This document shows, in pieces, positions 34,610-42,444 of a stretch of DNA of 64,000 nt (position 1 is the first letter of the stretch; each line of letters begins with the position of its first letter). A program made the position numbers and the translations under genes. This stretch comes from Candidatus Bathyarchaeota archaeon (GTDB lineage: Archaea; Thermoproteota; Bathyarchaeia; Bathyarchaeales; Bathycorpusculaceae): assembly GCA_023488905.1 (NCBI GenBank), contig JAMDCQ010000012.1:104635-168634 (forward strand), given 5' to 3'. The notes under the pieces were generated by a model. That model worked only from the letters and a program-made list of their open reading frames with translations. It was not told where the DNA came from and searched no databases.

Positions 34610-35740
34610 TCAAATTTGAAAATCGGATGTGTCTACCTTAACAGGCAACGTAACAGTGATCTTGGTTCCTCTTCCTTCCTCAGACTCTACCTTTATACTG
34701 CCTCTGTGGGCTTCAACTATTCTTTTGCTATTAGCCAAACTCATGCCCATACCCTTAGATTTCGTCGTAAAAAGGGGCGTGAACAATTTGTTGAAGTTTT
34801 GTTTTGAGATCCCAGAGCCTGTATCTTCCAAAATGACGTCGACAAACCCGTTTCTTTCTTGAGTTGATACTCGCAACGTACCCCCTCGGTCGTTCATCGC
34901 TTCAATACCATTCTTTAAAAGTTCATAAAAGACATGGGTGAGCATTCTTTCGTCCACAACAACCATGGGGTCTAACTGGTAATTTGTAATCAGCTCTACG
35001 TTTGGCGGTTTTTGGGTTTGATTGAGCGCTAACTCAATAAGGGCGAGTAGATTGTTTTTCTTGAGTATAGGTTCATTTTTGATTGCATAATTAATCATAC
35101 TTGTGATAATTCTGTCTGAATAGTGAATTGCTTCTTCGATTTTGAGTATAGTTCCTCTTGCATTTGGTGAACAGTTTAGGCACTCAGAATTTTTCTTCAG
35201 TAAATACATTCCATTTGATATCGCTTGAAGAGGATTCCTTAAGTCATTTGCTAAAGTAAGTGACAAATCACCGATTGCCCCGATTCTTTCTGATTCTAAG
35301 ATTTTTTCTTGCAAAAGCTTTTTTTCAGTAATATCCTTTGAAAGATGAGTTACGTAGATCAGTTTTCCGTTATGGTCACGTACCGGGTGAACTGTAATTT
35401 TCACAACAAATTTGTTGCTGTTACTATCAAAATGGGTGTGTTCAACTACCGTTGATGCGCCTTTTTTAATTAACTCTTGCATTGGACATTGGTCATTTGG
35501 TGGCTGACAAGGTTTTGACCTGTTATGCGATACCTCAAAGCATCTTTTTCCAACGATATCTTCTTTGGCTAAATTAAATTGTCTTGATGCCTCTTCGTTG
35601 GCAAACACTACTTTAAAATCAACAGGATCAATTATCAATACTGCCTCATTTATCGATTCAATAACACTTCTAAAAAGTTCACATAAATTTTCTTTTCCCA
35701 CAATACTAGAAAGATTGCTTAATGGTGCTACTTCCCTCAA
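34610..35740 (-). CDS. PAS-domain histidine kinase homologue lacking the phospho-acceptor His
   Basis: 376 residues, soluble. A PAS domain (about 20-140) has a Cys-containing CQPPNDQCPM loop. The dimerisation helix reads LANDLRNPLQAI where HisKA kinases have H in the HDLRNPL motif; the codon is AAT, one base from CAT. The ATPase domain is intact: NGIEAMNDRGG, EDTGSGI and GMGMSLANSKRIVE. It may bind ATP and signal by shape or heterodimerise, or be defective. TTG start. No regulator gene adjoins it. Confidence 0.85.
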   Translation of the reverse strand: MREVAPLSNLSSIVGKENLCELFRSVIESINEAVLIIDPVDFKVVFANEEASRQFNLAKEDIVGKRCFEVSHNRSKPCQPPNDQCPMQELIKKGASTVVEHTHFDSNSNKFVVKITVHPVRDHNGKLIYVTHLSKDITEKKLLQEKILESERIGAIGDLSLTLANDLRNPLQAISNGMYLLKKNSECLNCSPNARGTILKIEEAIHYSDRIITSMINYAIKNEPILKKNNLLALIELALNQTQKPPNVELITNYQLDPMVVVDERMLTHVFYELLKNGIEAMNDRGGTLRVSTQERNGFVDVILEDTGSGISKQNFNKLFTPLFTTKSKGMGMSLANSKRIVEAHRGSIKVESEEGRGTKITVTLPVKVDTSDFQI

Positions 35741-35909
35741 GTTGTCTCCCAGCCACTGTTTTATGATAGATTTATCAAGTGATTGTATTGATGTTTTATT
35801 GTATTTAACTCATATTCATTATCATTAAGCATTTCAAATCGATATGAAAACTTTGAACTGTAACAGAAAAATACTGGTTCAGGAGTTATTTATAGTGGAG
35901 CAGTCGGCG

Positions 35910-36284
35910 CTAAACGAGTCTTATGTTCTCCTTGTCCACGCTGGCGAGTCTTTGGTCTCTGGTCAGCAAAACCTCATCGTTAGCCAATGCGATGCCCACA
36001 ATGAGTAAATCGTTCTCATTGACCATTCTTCCTGCATCCTGTAGCTCTTTATAGATTTTGGCGGCTTCTTTGGCGGCAGCTGAATCGAAGGGGTAAACGG
36101 TTAGCTCAGAGATGAATTCTTCTGCAAGCTGCCGTTTTAGTTTCGTTTTGTGCTTGAGTAATTCGTATTCGGTTATGCTGGTGGTTTTTACGTCTCCTCT
36201 ATCGGCAAGTTCCTCCAGTAAGAGGATAATCTTTTTGTCGCCGGCTATGAAATCGATGATAACGCTTGTGTCTATTAACGTCAT
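35910..36284 (-). CDS. PIN-domain toxin, VapC type
   Basis: 124 residues: LIDTSVIIDFIAG, ITEYELLK, NENDLLIVGIALAN and LTRDQRL supply the acidic PIN residues. Likely Mg-dependent RNase. Overlaps the antitoxin gene by 4 bases. Confidence 0.88.
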   Translation of the reverse strand: MTLIDTSVIIDFIAGDKKIILLLEELADRGDVKTTSITEYELLKHKTKLKRQLAEEFISELTVYPFDSAAAKEAAKIYKELQDAGRMVNENDLLIVGIALANDEVLLTRDQRLASVDKENIRLV

Positions 36285-36517
36285 TGTTCCACTTCAAATG
36301 TTCGACCGTAATTGGCTTCTCTTTCGGTGGCAATCTGTTTTTTTAGTTCTTCAAGCTTCTCCTTTTCGTCTTTCATGATGCCTGCGAATCTCATTATATC
36401 GGTCTTTTTCTTTTTTGTGCAGAGGCTTTCTTTGATTACTTCTGAGAAGCTTTTTTTGCCTTTGTGTTTTAGGAGAAGTTCGTAGACTTCGTTTGAGACC
36501 GAAATCTGTCTCGCCAT
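36281..36517 (-). CDS. VapB-type antitoxin
   Basis: 78 residues from ATG 36517; a run of ATGs precedes it, with GGTGATG as ribosome site. ARQISVSNEVYELLLKHKGK and SFSEVIKESL fit the DUF217-type antitoxin. The Lys/Glu-rich tail would hold the toxin. Partner of the PIN gene downstream. Confidence 0.75.
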   Translation of the reverse strand: MARQISVSNEVYELLLKHKGKKSFSEVIKESLCTKKKKTDIMRFAGIMKDEKEKLEELKKQIATEREANYGRTFEVEQ

Positions 36518-36645
36518 CATCATCACCATACATAATGTATACATAGAAACTGATAAGCGTTTTTTCCAGCATACCGAAGATTCAAGCAGTAGAATGCCAC
36601 AAACAACAAAATGGCACGCTATAACATGCGGACCAGCGCCCATTT

Positions 36646-36800
36646 TTACTTCTTTTTCTCTAAACAAACATGACTGTTATCTGCCCATGGCTGCACTTTG
36701 TCGCCTTTTTTAGGTCTAAATATACGGCTACTTCTTTTGGGATTTTGATTCGGAGAGAAGCCCCAACTTGCTTAACACTTACTTCAAGCTTAATTGGCAT
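36646..36800 (-). pseudogene. SpoVT/AbrB-like DNA-binding protein, frameshifted
   Basis: ATG 36800 reads MPIKLEVSVKQVGASLRIKI, then PKEVAVYLDL, a swapped-hairpin AbrB pattern. At an A-run (CTAAAAAAGG, near 36713) the frame changes: one more A would give KKGDKVQPWADN and an end at 36646. As written, it reads another 15 or so residues and stops at 36660. About 51 residues when repaired. Probably an antitoxin or regulator. Confidence 0.6.
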
Positions 36801-36822
36801 TTCAAAATAGTGAGTGATTTTG

Positions 36823-37005
36823 TTAAGACTTTGAGGGATACTTACCCTTAAGTTCTTGTACGCGAAGCCGAACTGCCTCTGATACTAAATCGGCGGTGCT
36901 AACATATCCCGCTTCTGGATGCTTTTTTATAAATTCATCTATTGCATCCATTAATTCTTTTTTTAGGTTTACGCCCCTGTAGTTAGTTCTTTTTTCATTT
37001 GGCAC
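36823..37005 (-). CDS. Ribbon-helix-helix regulator
   Basis: 60 residues, GTG start. NYRGVNLKKELMDAIDEFIK, then GYVSTADLVSEAVRLRVQEL, is a classic RHH DNA-binding domain. It faces away from the gene at 37147. The shared intergenic region holds several copies of an ACACAGGT motif, so it probably regulates itself and that gene. Confidence 0.8.
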   Translation of the reverse strand: MPNEKRTNYRGVNLKKELMDAIDEFIKKHPEAGYVSTADLVSEAVRLRVQELKGKYPSKS

Positions 37006-37012
37006 CGTGTTT

Positions 37013-37137
37013 TACCTGTGTGATAAAATTAATTCGTATCGCCTTTAAATTTTGTTACTTAACATGTTAGCTGTGTGTAACACAGGTATAACAAGTATTA
37101 AATAGCAAATGCGTTATACCTAACTAACACAGGTGCA
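37013..37137. promoter_or_regulatory. Operator cluster around a TATA box
   Basis: Motif ACACAGGT occurs at about 37080-37087 and 37128-37135 and inverted (ACCTGTGT) at about 37014-37021. AGGTATAAC (37085-37093) and GTTATACCT (37113-37121) form an inverted pair that brackets the TATA-like TATTAAATAG (about 37096-37105). A dimeric RHH protein binding here would block or position TBP for the 37147 gene. Confidence 0.65.
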
Positions 37138-37146
37138 ACATAAAAC

Positions 37147-37485
37147 ATGGCTGCGAATGGTGATGGAATAGCCGACTCCGAGGTGCTTCTAAACCGTTCT
37201 GAACTCGATAAGATGTTGCAGAAGGCGCGGTTGGAGGGTGCCATTGGCTATATTACTTATCTTTGTGAGGCATTGGATGAAGGGAAAATCAAGACCTTAA
37301 TGGAAATAGACCAAACTATCAGGGGTGACTGGGGTAGTGCGTGTAGCGCTGTTGGGTTTTTGATGATGGAGACTTTGCAACTTGACGGTTTTGCAAACGG
37401 TTTAATGGGCAACATCAAGCCTGAAGAAACGCAAGATGACGAAAAGATTATAGAAGCTATACCCAAAAGAACATCGACAGACTAA
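37147..37485 (+). CDS. Hypothetical protein under RHH control
   Basis: 112 residues, soluble, mostly helical. NRSELDKMLQKARLEGAIGY and the central ALDEGKIKTLMEIDQTIRGDWGS-type stretch show no known motif. Acidic tail. Divergent from the RHH gene with shared operators. Confidence 0.6.
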   Translation: MAANGDGIADSEVLLNRSELDKMLQKARLEGAIGYITYLCEALDEGKIKTLMEIDQTIRGDWGSACSAVGFLMMETLQLDGFANGLMGNIKPEETQDDEKIIEAIPKRTSTD

Positions 37486-37628
37486 CCACGCAGTGTTAGG
37501 CAGCTTTAAGCCATAATTTTTTTTAGTTTTAGCCACATAAACACTCTAACGGAGAGTATCTGCCCTAAAAAAGCATCACAAACCTACTGAGGCATTGTGT
37601 GGTTCCATCAAAGTAGAAAAACCGATAG

Positions 37629-37730
37629 ATGACCCCCAAACAGTTTGCTAGAGAATATATCAGGAAAAAGTTGCTTGAAGAATATGTGGAAATGGAGAAC
37701 AACGCCGTTACTGAATCAAATCAGTGCTAA
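37629..37730 (+). CDS. Possible tiny protein
   Basis: 33 residues (MTPKQFAREYIRKKLLEEYV...). Amphipathic and protein-like, but it ends inside a duplicated kinase tail (37713-37790). Unsupported by family. Confidence 0.25.
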   Translation: MTPKQFAREYIRKKLLEEYVEMENNAVTESNQC

Positions 37731-37790
37731 ATCTTTTTCATAGGGTAGGCCGCGTGTGCATCCAGTTTCATCACACTTCTAAAGCGTCGC
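37713..37790 (-). pseudogene. Remnant of a second PfkB kinase 3' end
   Basis: About 78 bases aligning with the last codons and downstream bases of the PfkB gene at 38085 (AATCAAATCAG(T/C)G, AAATCTTTTTC(A/G)TAGGG, TTCATCAC(A/G)CTTCT). Read on the minus strand it gives RSVMK...P, as in ASRSVMKMG...LPYEK. A partial duplication or the remains of a deleted copy. Confidence 0.65.
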
Positions 37791-37905
37791 AAAATTATCA
37801 GTCACACGCTCCGTTAACCTTTGACTGGCTTACTTTGATTAATCGTTGCATGTCTTCCTTTTAGAAAACAACCGTAAAATGAAACGTGTATCCACTGCTA
37901 CCTCA

Positions 37906-38040
37906 TCAGTATCTGTCTTCTGAACGCATTTTATCCAATTCTTCCATGGCTTTCTTCAGGTCAATTTTTCCAGCGTAAGAGCCGATTAAATCCTCAAATT
38001 TAGGTATATTCGAACCCGAGTCTTTAACAGTTTTTTTCAT
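37906..38040 (-). CDS. Small antitoxin-like protein without a partner
   Basis: 44 residues from ATG 38040, with AAGGA upstream. KFEDLIGSYAGKIDLKKAME, then ELDKMRSEDRY, resembles the toxin-wrapping tail of VapB/AbrB-type antitoxins. No toxin gene follows; only the kinase remnant lies downstream. Confidence 0.5.
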   Translation of the reverse strand: MKKTVKDSGSNIPKFEDLIGSYAGKIDLKKAMEELDKMRSEDRY

Positions 38041-38084
38041 ATCTTCTTCCTTTTTCTCCCGTCTTGCTGATAACTATTGTTAAA

Positions 38085-38996
38085 TCAAATCAGCGCCAAA
38101 TCTTTTTCGTAGGGCAAACCGTCACGGGCACCCATCTTCATCACGCTTCTGGAAGCCACGTAATTGCCGAGTCTGCCGCATTCGAAGAGTGGTTTGTTTT
38201 GGATTAGGCCGTAGAGGAAGCCTGCGTTGAAGGCGTCGCCTGCGCCTGTGGTGTCGACTGCTTGAACTTTGAAGGGCGGTATCGTCTTTTTTTGTTCGCC
38301 GTTGGTGACGTAGCAGCCTTTGTCGCCCAGTTTAACCGCAACGATTTCAACGCCCATACCAATGAGCGTGGCAGCGCCTTCTGGAATGTCGGATTCGCCC
38401 GTTATGAGTTCAAGTTCCACTGCGTTGGGCATCATTACGAATGAGTTCTGGATAATCGGCTCAATCGCCGCCAACCCCTCCTGAGCGTAGAGCGATCCGG
38501 GGTCGAAGCTGATTTTAACGCTGGCAGGCAGAAAACTCATCAACTTCTTCTGGGCACGGAAGGACTTCTCGCCCACAAACGAGGACAAGTGCAGGAATTG
38601 GGTGTCGGTGACGTAGGGCGCTTGGATTTCTCTGAATTCGATGCTGTCGTTGACGCCGGGGTTGATGTAGAGTGCCCGTGCGCCCTTTTTGTCGACGAAG
38701 CCGAGGCAGACGCCGCTTTTGCCCTTCGCCGCGTGAATGATGCCTTCGGTGTCTACGCCTTCTTTTTGGAAGCAGTCGATTTGGAGTTTGCCTTCGTGAT
38801 CGTCGGCGACTTTTCCGATGAAGCCGACTTTGCAGCCGAGCCGCGCCAAGCCGACCATGGTGTTGGCTGCTGAGCCACCACAGGCCTCCGTGTAGTCATG
38901 GATGAAGCTTTCTTCTTCAGCGCCCGCTATCTTATCCACTTTTAGGAGTGTGTCAACGTTGAGTGCACCGAATCCGATTACATCAAATTTTGTCAT
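38085..38996 (-). CDS. PfkB-family sugar/nucleoside kinase
   Basis: 303 residues. FGALNVDTLLKVDKI and GGSAANTMVGLARLG at the N-terminus and the DTTGAGDAFNAGF anion hole with catalytic Asp at the C-terminus define the ribokinase family. The substrate could be ribose, adenosine or another nucleoside; the purine-gene context favours a nucleoside, by inference. Overlaps ftr by 4 bases. Confidence 0.9.
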   Translation of the reverse strand: MTKFDVIGFGALNVDTLLKVDKIAGAEEESFIHDYTEACGGSAANTMVGLARLGCKVGFIGKVADDHEGKLQIDCFQKEGVDTEGIIHAAKGKSGVCLGFVDKKGARALYINPGVNDSIEFREIQAPYVTDTQFLHLSSFVGEKSFRAQKKLMSFLPASVKISFDPGSLYAQEGLAAIEPIIQNSFVMMPNAVELELITGESDIPEGAATLIGMGVEIVAVKLGDKGCYVTNGEQKKTIPPFKVQAVDTTGAGDAFNAGFLYGLIQNKPLFECGRLGNYVASRSVMKMGARDGLPYEKDLALI

Positions 38997-39898
38997 GGAA
39001 ATACCTCGCTGAGGGGGATTTTATATTTGCCCAGTTTGCCTTCGTAGTTCCCCGCGGAAACCCGCAACACACCGGGGACGTTTAGGGAGGCTTCGATGCC
39101 TGCTTTTGTGGCTGCTTTAAGAGCTTCAACTGACCAACCGTCGTAGACGATTTCAGCGATGTAACCCACGCCATCAGGCACTTTGGATTCTTTGCCAAGT
39201 TTGGCTTTGAGTGAGGGACAGAAGAGGTGGTTGGTTGTGGGTCCAATCTGTGGGTAGTGGGTTTCGGGTTTGCTGCCTGCTGAGCAGATGTCGAAGGTGG
39301 TGACGACGCCGTCTACTTCGTGGATTGCGTCGAGGGCTTTTTTGCCTGCTTCTTTGAGGGCTTCTTTGGTGGTGCACATCAGCCAGAAGTTGCCGCCTGC
39401 AACACCCCGCCCGTAACCGATGTAGCGCTCGATAACGAAGTCAGGCACCATCAAGGGGACAACGATGACCTCTCTGCCGTGACGTTGCTCGACCCATTCG
39501 TAGCCGTCGCCGCAGTGCCCCACACGCTCCATCATATCCATCTTGCCCTCAGCTTTTGGCAAAGCATCGTAGACTGCTGTAAAGGGCTTAACGAGGATGT
39601 CTTGGCGAATGCGGTAGCTGAGTTCTTTTTCGAATTTCTCCAGCGATTGCTCGAAGGTTTTTTTGGGGTCGATTTGTCCCCAGAACTGCAAAACTGCGCC
39701 GACTCGTCTGTCGGGGGTTTGGTCTGCGCTGAGGTAGCGCTCGACGCCGCCCTCTGTTCTGCCAATTACGGTTGCGGGGGTTGCGGTTGAGTCTGAGGCG
39801 GCTTTGCAGAGCGTTTCCACATCGTCCGCGGTTACGATTACGCGGCAGAAGAGGCCTTCGAAGGCTTCTATGAATGTGTCATCGATTTTTTTGTCCAT
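38993..39898 (-). CDS. ftr: Formylmethanofuran:tetrahydromethanopterin N-formyltransferase
   Basis: 301 residues. It moves the formyl group between methanofuran and H4MPT in the archaeal C1 branch. Family features: IDDTFIEAFEGLFCRVIVTA, FDICSAGSKP, GYGRGVAGGNFWLMC and the strongly conserved end GVLRVSAGNYEGKLGKYKIP. Length matches the family (about 297). It implies an H4MPT-linked Wood-Ljungdahl or formate pathway. Sits in the purF-purD operon, perhaps because formyl groups and purine synthesis are linked. Confidence 0.92.
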   Translation of the reverse strand: MDKKIDDTFIEAFEGLFCRVIVTADDVETLCKAASDSTATPATVIGRTEGGVERYLSADQTPDRRVGAVLQFWGQIDPKKTFEQSLEKFEKELSYRIRQDILVKPFTAVYDALPKAEGKMDMMERVGHCGDGYEWVEQRHGREVIVVPLMVPDFVIERYIGYGRGVAGGNFWLMCTTKEALKEAGKKALDAIHEVDGVVTTFDICSAGSKPETHYPQIGPTTNHLFCPSLKAKLGKESKVPDGVGYIAEIVYDGWSVEALKAATKAGIEASLNVPGVLRVSAGNYEGKLGKYKIPLSEVFP

Positions 39899-40981
39899 CT
39901 AGCCCAGTCTCCCGATAGCGACTCCCCGCACCTGCTTTCGAAACTCGCTGCTTTCTTTGATTATGGTTTCGACGTTTCGGGGGTTCACGATCTCTACCCT
40001 TGGCAGAGTTGCGGGGTAGACTTTGTATACTTGTCTTAGTAGGGCTCCGCTTGTTCCGCTTTCTTCCACGGCTGCGCGGCTCCAGTACAGGTAAACTTTC
40101 ATGGCTTGAGTTTTTCCCAGCCTGCAGAACAGGTCGGCTATTATGGCGAGTACCAGGTTGCTTTCTGAGTTCACTGCTATCTCGGCGTTTTTGACCGCGT
40201 AGCTGTTTCCGTTGAAAGAGACCGCTAAGCCGCCTTCTTCACGGACGAGTTTGAGGGCTTCCACGTCGGTTATGCTGTCACCCACATACATCACGTCCGC
40301 CAAGCGTACGCCTGAACGTTCTGCGGCGTCGCGGATGGCTGCGGCTTTTTGCTCGCCTCCGACGGTCACAACTTCAGTTAGCAATTTACCCACTGACAGT
40401 TGGGGGATTTCTTTCCAAAAAATCTCATCCAACCGTTTGATGCTGGCTTGGTCAGTTTGCGAGAAATCACCAAGAGCCACCGCATCAGAGGGAACCTCGA
40501 TAAGGGGCATCTGGGCGATTTCTTGAGCGAGGGCTTTTAGTTTCTCTGCTTCTTGGGGGGTGATGGGGTAGTTGTCGAGGTTTAGTTTGGTGCAGTAGGT
40601 GTTTTGGGAGGGGAACTCGACGGCTTTGCACAGCGCCTTTATGTATTGTTCGTAGCTGGTGCTAACGATGAAGGCGTCGCCGACTTCTTGGATGTGGCGG
40701 AGGGTGGCTTGGGTGTTGGCGATTAGGAGGATGTTTTTGGCTGAGAACTCTTCAATCTGCTGGTCGGTTAAGCCGTATGCTTTGAAAAACGGTAAAATAA
40801 GCTTCAAGGTGCTGCCAGCCGAGTAACCAGACTTCTCCAGCACATCTGTCAATACGTCGTCGTATTTGCTTATGTTGCTGAAGAGTTTGTCGCCGTTTGG
40901 AATAAAATTTGCGGCTAACTCGTAGGCGTTGTCGTTTTTTGAGATTGGACCTTCACAGTCTGAAATAAAGAGTCGTTTCAA
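39899..40981 (-). CDS. HAD-superfamily protein, EhaR-like
   Basis: 360 residues. LFISDCEGPISKNDNAYELA is the HAD motif I with an EhaR-like DCEGP. The HAD core continues with FIVSTSYEQYI and GDSITDVEALKLV (motif IV acids). Similar proteins occur in methanogen energy-converting hydrogenase loci, but no hydrogenase gene is here. Probable phosphatase of unknown substrate. Starts inside the end of purD (4-base overlap) and ends one base before ftr. Confidence 0.75.
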   Translation of the reverse strand: MKRLFISDCEGPISKNDNAYELAANFIPNGDKLFSNISKYDDVLTDVLEKSGYSAGSTLKLILPFFKAYGLTDQQIEEFSAKNILLIANTQATLRHIQEVGDAFIVSTSYEQYIKALCKAVEFPSQNTYCTKLNLDNYPITPQEAEKLKALAQEIAQMPLIEVPSDAVALGDFSQTDQASIKRLDEIFWKEIPQLSVGKLLTEVVTVGGEQKAAAIRDAAERSGVRLADVMYVGDSITDVEALKLVREEGGLAVSFNGNSYAVKNAEIAVNSESNLVLAIIADLFCRLGKTQAMKVYLYWSRAAVEESGTSGALLRQVYKVYPATLPRVEIVNPRNVETIIKESSEFRKQVRGVAIGRLG

Positions 40982-42393
40982 ATCTTTTCCCTCAACATAC
41001 TCATATGACTGATACTTTTAGCTATGTGCTCTTTGCTGGCGACGTCAGTGCGGTTCCACAGTGCGCCGCCGGTGATGGCTTTGGCTCCTTCTTGGCTGAT
41101 TTGGCGGGCTTCTTCGATGCTGTCGCCGATGCCTAAGACGCCGATGGCGCGGGATTTGAGCGCGTAGTTTTTGCCGTCGCGGACTTCCATGGAGCCGGGG
41201 TAGATGCGGATTTTGTCGCCGTACTTTTGGGTTAAGGCTTCGGCTCGGGAGAGGTCAACTGGAGACCCAACTTCAGCTTGGACGACTTTGCCTGCGTGGA
41301 CTTCGGAGTAGCCGCCGTAGTCGGGTGGAACCTTGTAAGTTAAAACCGTCGCCGACTTCTCCATAGCAACACTGGTCAAGGTGCCGTCCACCATCTTTAG
41401 GCACACATCGACAAAATCGTCTTTTATAACTGGGAGCAGGTTCATGATTTCGGGGTCGCCAGGGCGGCTGTTAATTTCAAGAATTTTGATACCCTTACCC
41501 GTATGCATAAAAGCCAAATACAGCGGCACGCCGCGCAGGGCAGTGTCGTCGGGAATTTTCTTCCGCCAGCCCCTAAAGATTTTTTCAGCCAGCGCCAACT
41601 CGGCTTCGCGGTCGGCAGCGGTGAGGAATGGCAGGTAGTCGGCTGAGTCTTTGTAGGAGCCCATGCCGCCTGTGTTGGGGCCCAGGTCGTCATCGAAGGC
41701 GCGTTTGTAATCGCGGGTGTCGGGGAGCGGGATGAAGTGTTTGCCGTCGCAGAAGCCCATGCAGCTGGATTCTTCACCAGGAACTTTTTCCTCAATTATA
41801 ACTGAGCCATATTTGAAGTTGGATAGGAAGTGCTCGAAGAGTTGTTCGCGGGTGGCGAAGTGGTCGCCCCAGACGCCGACGCCTTTGCCTAAGGCGGGTT
41901 TGTCGGGTTTGACGACGGCTTGGTTGTCAAGTTCGTCTAGCCACTTGTAAACCGCAACTTTCGCGTCGGCTTGTGACTTGTATTGAGCTGGGTCAAAAAC
42001 CTTGAACCGCGGATTCGCTTCAGGCGCAATCTCTTCAAAGAGCACACGCTGGGCAACCTTGCTTTCTTCAATCGCATAAGCCTTTTTTGGGCAGATAACT
42101 GGAACACCAGCTTTTTCCTCGATAAGGTCGCGGATACCTCTGATGATGGGGTTCTCGGAGCCCACAAGCACAAAATCGAGGCGGTCTTTGTTTTCTTGGG
42201 CGAATTTACAGATTTCGCCTACGTCTAAGCTGGGGATAACTACGTGTTTTGTGGCGTGCTTTGCGTTGAAGGGGTTGCGTTGTTTGTCGGCAACGTAGAG
42301 TTCAACGTGGTAGTTTTTGCTGCGTAGAAGCGTGTCTGCCATGGCGACTTCTCTTGCGCCATAAGAAACCAACAAGACACCTATCGTCTCCAT
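40978..42393 (-). CDS. purD: Phosphoribosylamine-glycine ligase
   Basis: 471 residues, ATP-grasp enzyme joining glycine to phosphoribosylamine. VLVGSENPIIRGIRDLIEEK, VVKPDKPALGKGVGVW, DYKRAFDDDLGPNTGGMGSY and LEINSRPGDPEIMNLLP are characteristic. Somewhat longer than the common 420-430 residues. Begins 51 bases after purF. Confidence 0.94.
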   Translation of the reverse strand: METIGVLLVSYGAREVAMADTLLRSKNYHVELYVADKQRNPFNAKHATKHVVIPSLDVGEICKFAQENKDRLDFVLVGSENPIIRGIRDLIEEKAGVPVICPKKAYAIEESKVAQRVLFEEIAPEANPRFKVFDPAQYKSQADAKVAVYKWLDELDNQAVVKPDKPALGKGVGVWGDHFATREQLFEHFLSNFKYGSVIIEEKVPGEESSCMGFCDGKHFIPLPDTRDYKRAFDDDLGPNTGGMGSYKDSADYLPFLTAADREAELALAEKIFRGWRKKIPDDTALRGVPLYLAFMHTGKGIKILEINSRPGDPEIMNLLPVIKDDFVDVCLKMVDGTLTSVAMEKSATVLTYKVPPDYGGYSEVHAGKVVQAEVGSPVDLSRAEALTQKYGDKIRIYPGSMEVRDGKNYALKSRAIGVLGIGDSIEEARQISQEGAKAITGGALWNRTDVASKEHIAKSISHMSMLREKI

Positions 42394-42444
42394 CCAAGAT
42401 ACACCGTTACTTGCTCTACTCTGTGAAGGGAACGCTTAATAGAG

